Of a stretch of 35,434 bases of DNA, positions 33,272 through 35,434 are shown piece after piece; within the stretch, counting starts at the first letter, position 1, and every line of letters starts with the position of its first letter. Where the stretch lies: assembly GCA_019314185.1 (NCBI GenBank), contig JAFCZU010000003.1:1-35434 (forward strand), in the 5' to 3' direction. The DNA comes from Deltaproteobacteria bacterium (GTDB taxonomy: Bacteria; Desulfobacterota; Desulfobacteria; Desulfobacterales; ETH-SRB1). Position numbers and translations under genes: made by a program. The notes below the pieces were generated by a model that searched no databases, was not told where the DNA came from, and saw nothing but the letters and a program-made list of their open reading frames with translations.

Positions 33272-33847
33272 CTATTCTATAGTAAAATGCGCTCGTCTGT
33301 TCTTTGCCCAGGCTTCTTCATTATGACCTGGATCAACAGGACGTTCCTCGCCATAGCTTATAGTCGTTAATCGCGAGCCTTCAATGCCAAGATCGACAAG
33401 GAAACTTCGTGCGCTTTCAGCGCGTCTGTCTCCCAGGGCAAGGTTATAGTCGTTTGTGCCGCGTTCATCACAATGCCCTTCAATAATCACAGACACCTCA
33501 GGATTATTCCACAACCATTCAGCCTTTCTTCTTAAAACATCCTGCGCCAACGGAAGAAGATTAGATTTATCAAAGTCAAAGCAAATATCTTCATTAATGA
33601 ACATATTCCTCGCTGCCATCTTCTCACGTTTTGCCGCTTCTGCTTTAAGACGCTTCTCCTCTAATGCCCTCTGTCTGAACAGCTCTTCCTGTTTTGCTTT
33701 TTCAGCAGCCTTTCTTACCGCTTCATCCTCAGGCGCTTGAGTTACAGCAGGCTCAGATTTAACCACTTTCTTTGCACATGAAGCAGTAAACAATAAACCA
33801 GGAATTACAAGTAACAGGGCTAAACTTATCCATAATTTTTTTCGCAT
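33272..33847 (-). CDS. pal: Peptidoglycan-associated lipoprotein Pal
   Basis: A 191-residue outer-membrane lipoprotein. The signal ends in the lipobox TASC (residues 21-24). A charged, Ala/Glu/Lys-rich linker (about 30-80) reaches the OmpA-like domain, where [20 protein letters not shown] and the following [15 protein letters not shown] contain the peptidoglycan-binding Asp and Arg. A strong AAAGGAGG lies before the ATG. It works with TolB and CpoB in envelope constriction. The next upstream gene is tolB, with about 180 nt between them including a repeat. Confidence 0.97.
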   Translation of the reverse strand: MRKKLWISLALLLVIPGLLFTASCAKKVVKSEPAVTQAPEDEAVRKAAEKAKQEELFRQRALEEKRLKAEAAKREKMAARNMFINEDICFDFDKSNLLPLAQDVLRRKAEWLWNNPEVSVIIEGHCDERGTNDYNLALGDRRAESARSFLVDLGIEGSRLTTISYGEERPVDPGHNEEAWAKNRRAHFTIE

Positions 33848-33973
33848 TTTTCCTCCTTTAAATAATAATCAGCATTATTAAATTCGACCACATATTACTC
33901 TAACAGAGCGAAAACAATCACTTAATATACTAAATCAATAGTATGTTATTCCCGCGAAAAATGGGCACGTAAT

Positions 33974-34036
33974 ATGTTGAGAGTCTGAAAAATCACTGTA
34001 ACGCAGTAAATGCAATTTTTTACGAGACCGTCAATT
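33974..34036. repeat. Short inverted-repeat element, TCGTAAAAA family, over tolB stop
   Basis: TTGAGAGTCTGAAAAATCAC (33977-33996) and ATTTTTTACGAGACCGTCAA (34015-34034) are imperfect inverted ends about 60 nt apart; the right end is nearly the same as the end of the element at 21238. ACTGTAACGCAGT is inside. The tolB stop codon (34031-34033) lies in the right end. Confidence 0.6.
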
Positions 34037-35371
34037 AATGTCTAATGACCATTTCGGGTTTGTCTGTTCACCAGGCAAAGCAAGCAAACGTCTTTGATCG
34101 GTTCCATAAGAAGTCATTACATAAAGTCTGCTGGGCCCCTCCCGTGTTGAAGAAAATACAATAAGACTTCCATCAGGAGACCATGAAGGGGTCTCGTTAT
34201 CACCTTCATTACATGTCAATTTTACCGGCTCACCACCATCAGTACTAATAACACATATATTAAACCGCCCGTTTTTCATGGCAGCATATGCTATTTTGTC
34301 TCCATCCGGCGACCAGCTTGGCGAAGTATTATAACGACCATAAAAAGTTAATCTTCTAATCTTTTCTGATTCAATGTCCATGATATAAATCTGCGGGGTT
34401 CCTGACCTGTTTGAGACAAAGGCCATTTTACCGCCATCCGGAGACCAGACCGGCGAAATATCAATTCCCGGATTATGTGTTAATCTCTTAATAATTTTAC
34501 CGGTTCCGGTCAACATATAAATTTCAGGATCTCCTGAATAAGAAAGCGTTGCTGCCAATTCAAATTTACCTGGAACCCATGCCGGTGTTATATTAATACC
34601 CTTCTTTGCAACTACTACGCCACGTTTTTCTCTTAAATGCTCTATGTAAAGATCCGGCGTACCCCTTTTATAGGCAGTATAAGCAATCCATTTTCCGTCC
34701 GATGACCAGGCAGGCGAAAGAGTAATATTTTTTGTTCGGGTTTTCTGTACAGGGTTATTCCCGTCAAATTCACACATATATATCTCCTTGTTCCCCGAAC
34801 CAGTTGATATAAAAGCTATTTTGCTATTAAAAAAACCTCTTTTGCCGGTCATTACATATATCACTTCACTGCAAAAACGCCGGATTATTTTACGTTGATC
34901 GTTTATCCGCCCCTTGTATCTTTTGCCGACAAGCAATCTCCCCTTAAATGGGTCATACAGCCTGAACTCCATCTCAACAACACCCTTGTTAATCTGAAGG
35001 CCTCCGGTTATCAAAAGCTCAGCGCCAATACCTGTCCAGTTTTGAAAATTTATCTTTGGAGCAATTATGCCGGACTTCTCAGGATCTACAAGGAAAGCGT
35101 CTTGATCAAGAATTTTAAAATAACCTGTAAATTCCAAAGTTTCGGAAAGCAAATGAGATAACTTGCTTGACATCCGTTTCTCGGCAAAATTTTCAGATAC
35201 TGTTTTAAACAAAGGAATAGCTATCGGTATTTTTCGTAAAAAAGGATTATTTATATCAATATAATTGTATTCTGCATGACATAAACCAGTATCAATAAAA
35301 AAAAGGTGCATTACAATTATTAAGCCGATTATATTAAAATAAAAATTGCGTTGTCTGTAGTAAATTAACAT
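34031..35371 (-). CDS. tolB: Tol-Pal system protein TolB
   Basis: A 446-residue periplasmic protein. The signal segment (about 12-33, FNIIGLIIVMHLFFIDTGLC) is followed by the N-terminal domain (KIPIAIPLFKTVSENFAEK; ELLITGGLQINKGVVEMEFR). A six-bladed beta-propeller has repeated PD40 motifs: SPAWSSDGKWIAYTAYKRGT, SPVWSPDGGKMAFVSNRSGT, SPSWSPDGDKIAYAAMKNG, TPSWSPDGSLIVFSSTREG. It binds Pal and colicin-type ligands in the Tol system. The upstream tolQRA genes would lie beyond the right edge. The stop codon lies inside a repeat element; length is normal, so the end is not truncated. Confidence 0.96.
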   Translation of the reverse strand: MLIYYRQRNFYFNIIGLIIVMHLFFIDTGLCHAEYNYIDINNPFLRKIPIAIPLFKTVSENFAEKRMSSKLSHLLSETLEFTGYFKILDQDAFLVDPEKSGIIAPKINFQNWTGIGAELLITGGLQINKGVVEMEFRLYDPFKGRLLVGKRYKGRINDQRKIIRRFCSEVIYVMTGKRGFFNSKIAFISTGSGNKEIYMCEFDGNNPVQKTRTKNITLSPAWSSDGKWIAYTAYKRGTPDLYIEHLREKRGVVVAKKGINITPAWVPGKFELAATLSYSGDPEIYMLTGTGKIIKRLTHNPGIDISPVWSPDGGKMAFVSNRSGTPQIYIMDIESEKIRRLTFYGRYNTSPSWSPDGDKIAYAAMKNGRFNICVISTDGGEPVKLTCNEGDNETPSWSPDGSLIVFSSTREGPSRLYVMTSYGTDQRRLLALPGEQTNPKWSLDIN

Positions 35372-35384
35372 AAATAATAACCAT

Positions 35385-35434
35385 CAGGTTCACGGTTCAA
35401 CAGTTGTTGATTCTCTGACCTCCAACTTCTGACC
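35385..35434. repeat. Short dispersed motifs at the window edge
   Basis: GGTTCACGGTTCAACAGTTG followed by CTCTGACCTCCAACTTCTGA, matching the CTGACCTCCGACCTCTGA block at 18246 and weaker forms near 15890. It is upstream of tolB. Confidence 0.45.

Overview
The window (about 35.4 kb, AT-rich, Gram-negative gene content) looks like chromosome of a Desulfobacterota (delta-proteobacterial) bacterium, most likely near Desulfobacterales. The basis is gene repertoire and style: PAS hybrid kinase, fused PabB-PabC, LarE, a Yej-type peptide transporter, Tol-Pal, ruvCAB and many short dispersed intergenic repeats. This placement is inference; no rRNA or tRNA gene was found to anchor it.

Layout. 1-5.8 kb (minus strand): an operon of a small HD-GYP-N-terminus-like protein, an HDOD protein and a REC-GGDEF protein. 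It sits directly behind a catalase gene reduced by deletion and frameshifts to its first ~85 codons, with the catalase promoter still recognisable. Upstream follow Fe-superoxide dismutase, a tiny secreted CXXCH protein and a PAS-PAS hybrid histidine kinase. 6.2-10.4 kb (plus): a CPA2-type cation/proton antiporter with RCK domains, a bifunctional PabB-PabC and a 60-residue Cys protein. 10.4-15 kb (minus): a TPR-HEPN predicted RNase, a B12-radical SAM protein of the RiPP-maturase type and LarE. 15.2-21 kb: an unknown membrane-anchored protein (plus) and a four-gene peptide ABC transporter (minus: YejB, YejE, two ATPases) whose spacers are filled with repeats and whose last ATPase appears to start at AUU. 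21.5-25.2 kb: a protein carrying all three archaeo-eukaryotic primase motifs (plus), rpsI and rplM (minus) and an EEP nuclease/phosphatase (plus). 25.2-29.6 kb (minus): a cell-wall shape module resembling the Helicobacter/Campylobacter csd genes: a Csd6-like YkuD protein with two NTF2-like repeats, a membrane coiled-coil protein, a Csd4-like M99 carboxypeptidase and a bactofilin. 29.7-35.4 kb (minus): tolB, pal, cpoB, then ruvC, ruvA and a ruvB broken by a short internal deletion.

How it fits together. The right half is mostly housekeeping (envelope integrity, cell shape, ribosomal proteins, Holliday-junction repair). The left half is signalling and oxidative-stress genes. Most spacers contain one or more of at least five families of dispersed short repeats, several with inverted-repeat ends and some overlapping stop codons of neighbouring genes. 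Two genes (katA, ruvB) are broken and one has a non-standard start. This may be real genome decay driven by recombination between short repeats, or partly assembly error; read mapping across the junctions would decide.

Most notable candidates: the lone AEP-like primase, the csd-like shape module in a non-epsilonproteobacterial background, the catalase deletion that places a c-di-GMP operon behind a catalase promoter, the ruvB lesion, and the radical SAM/HEPN pair.
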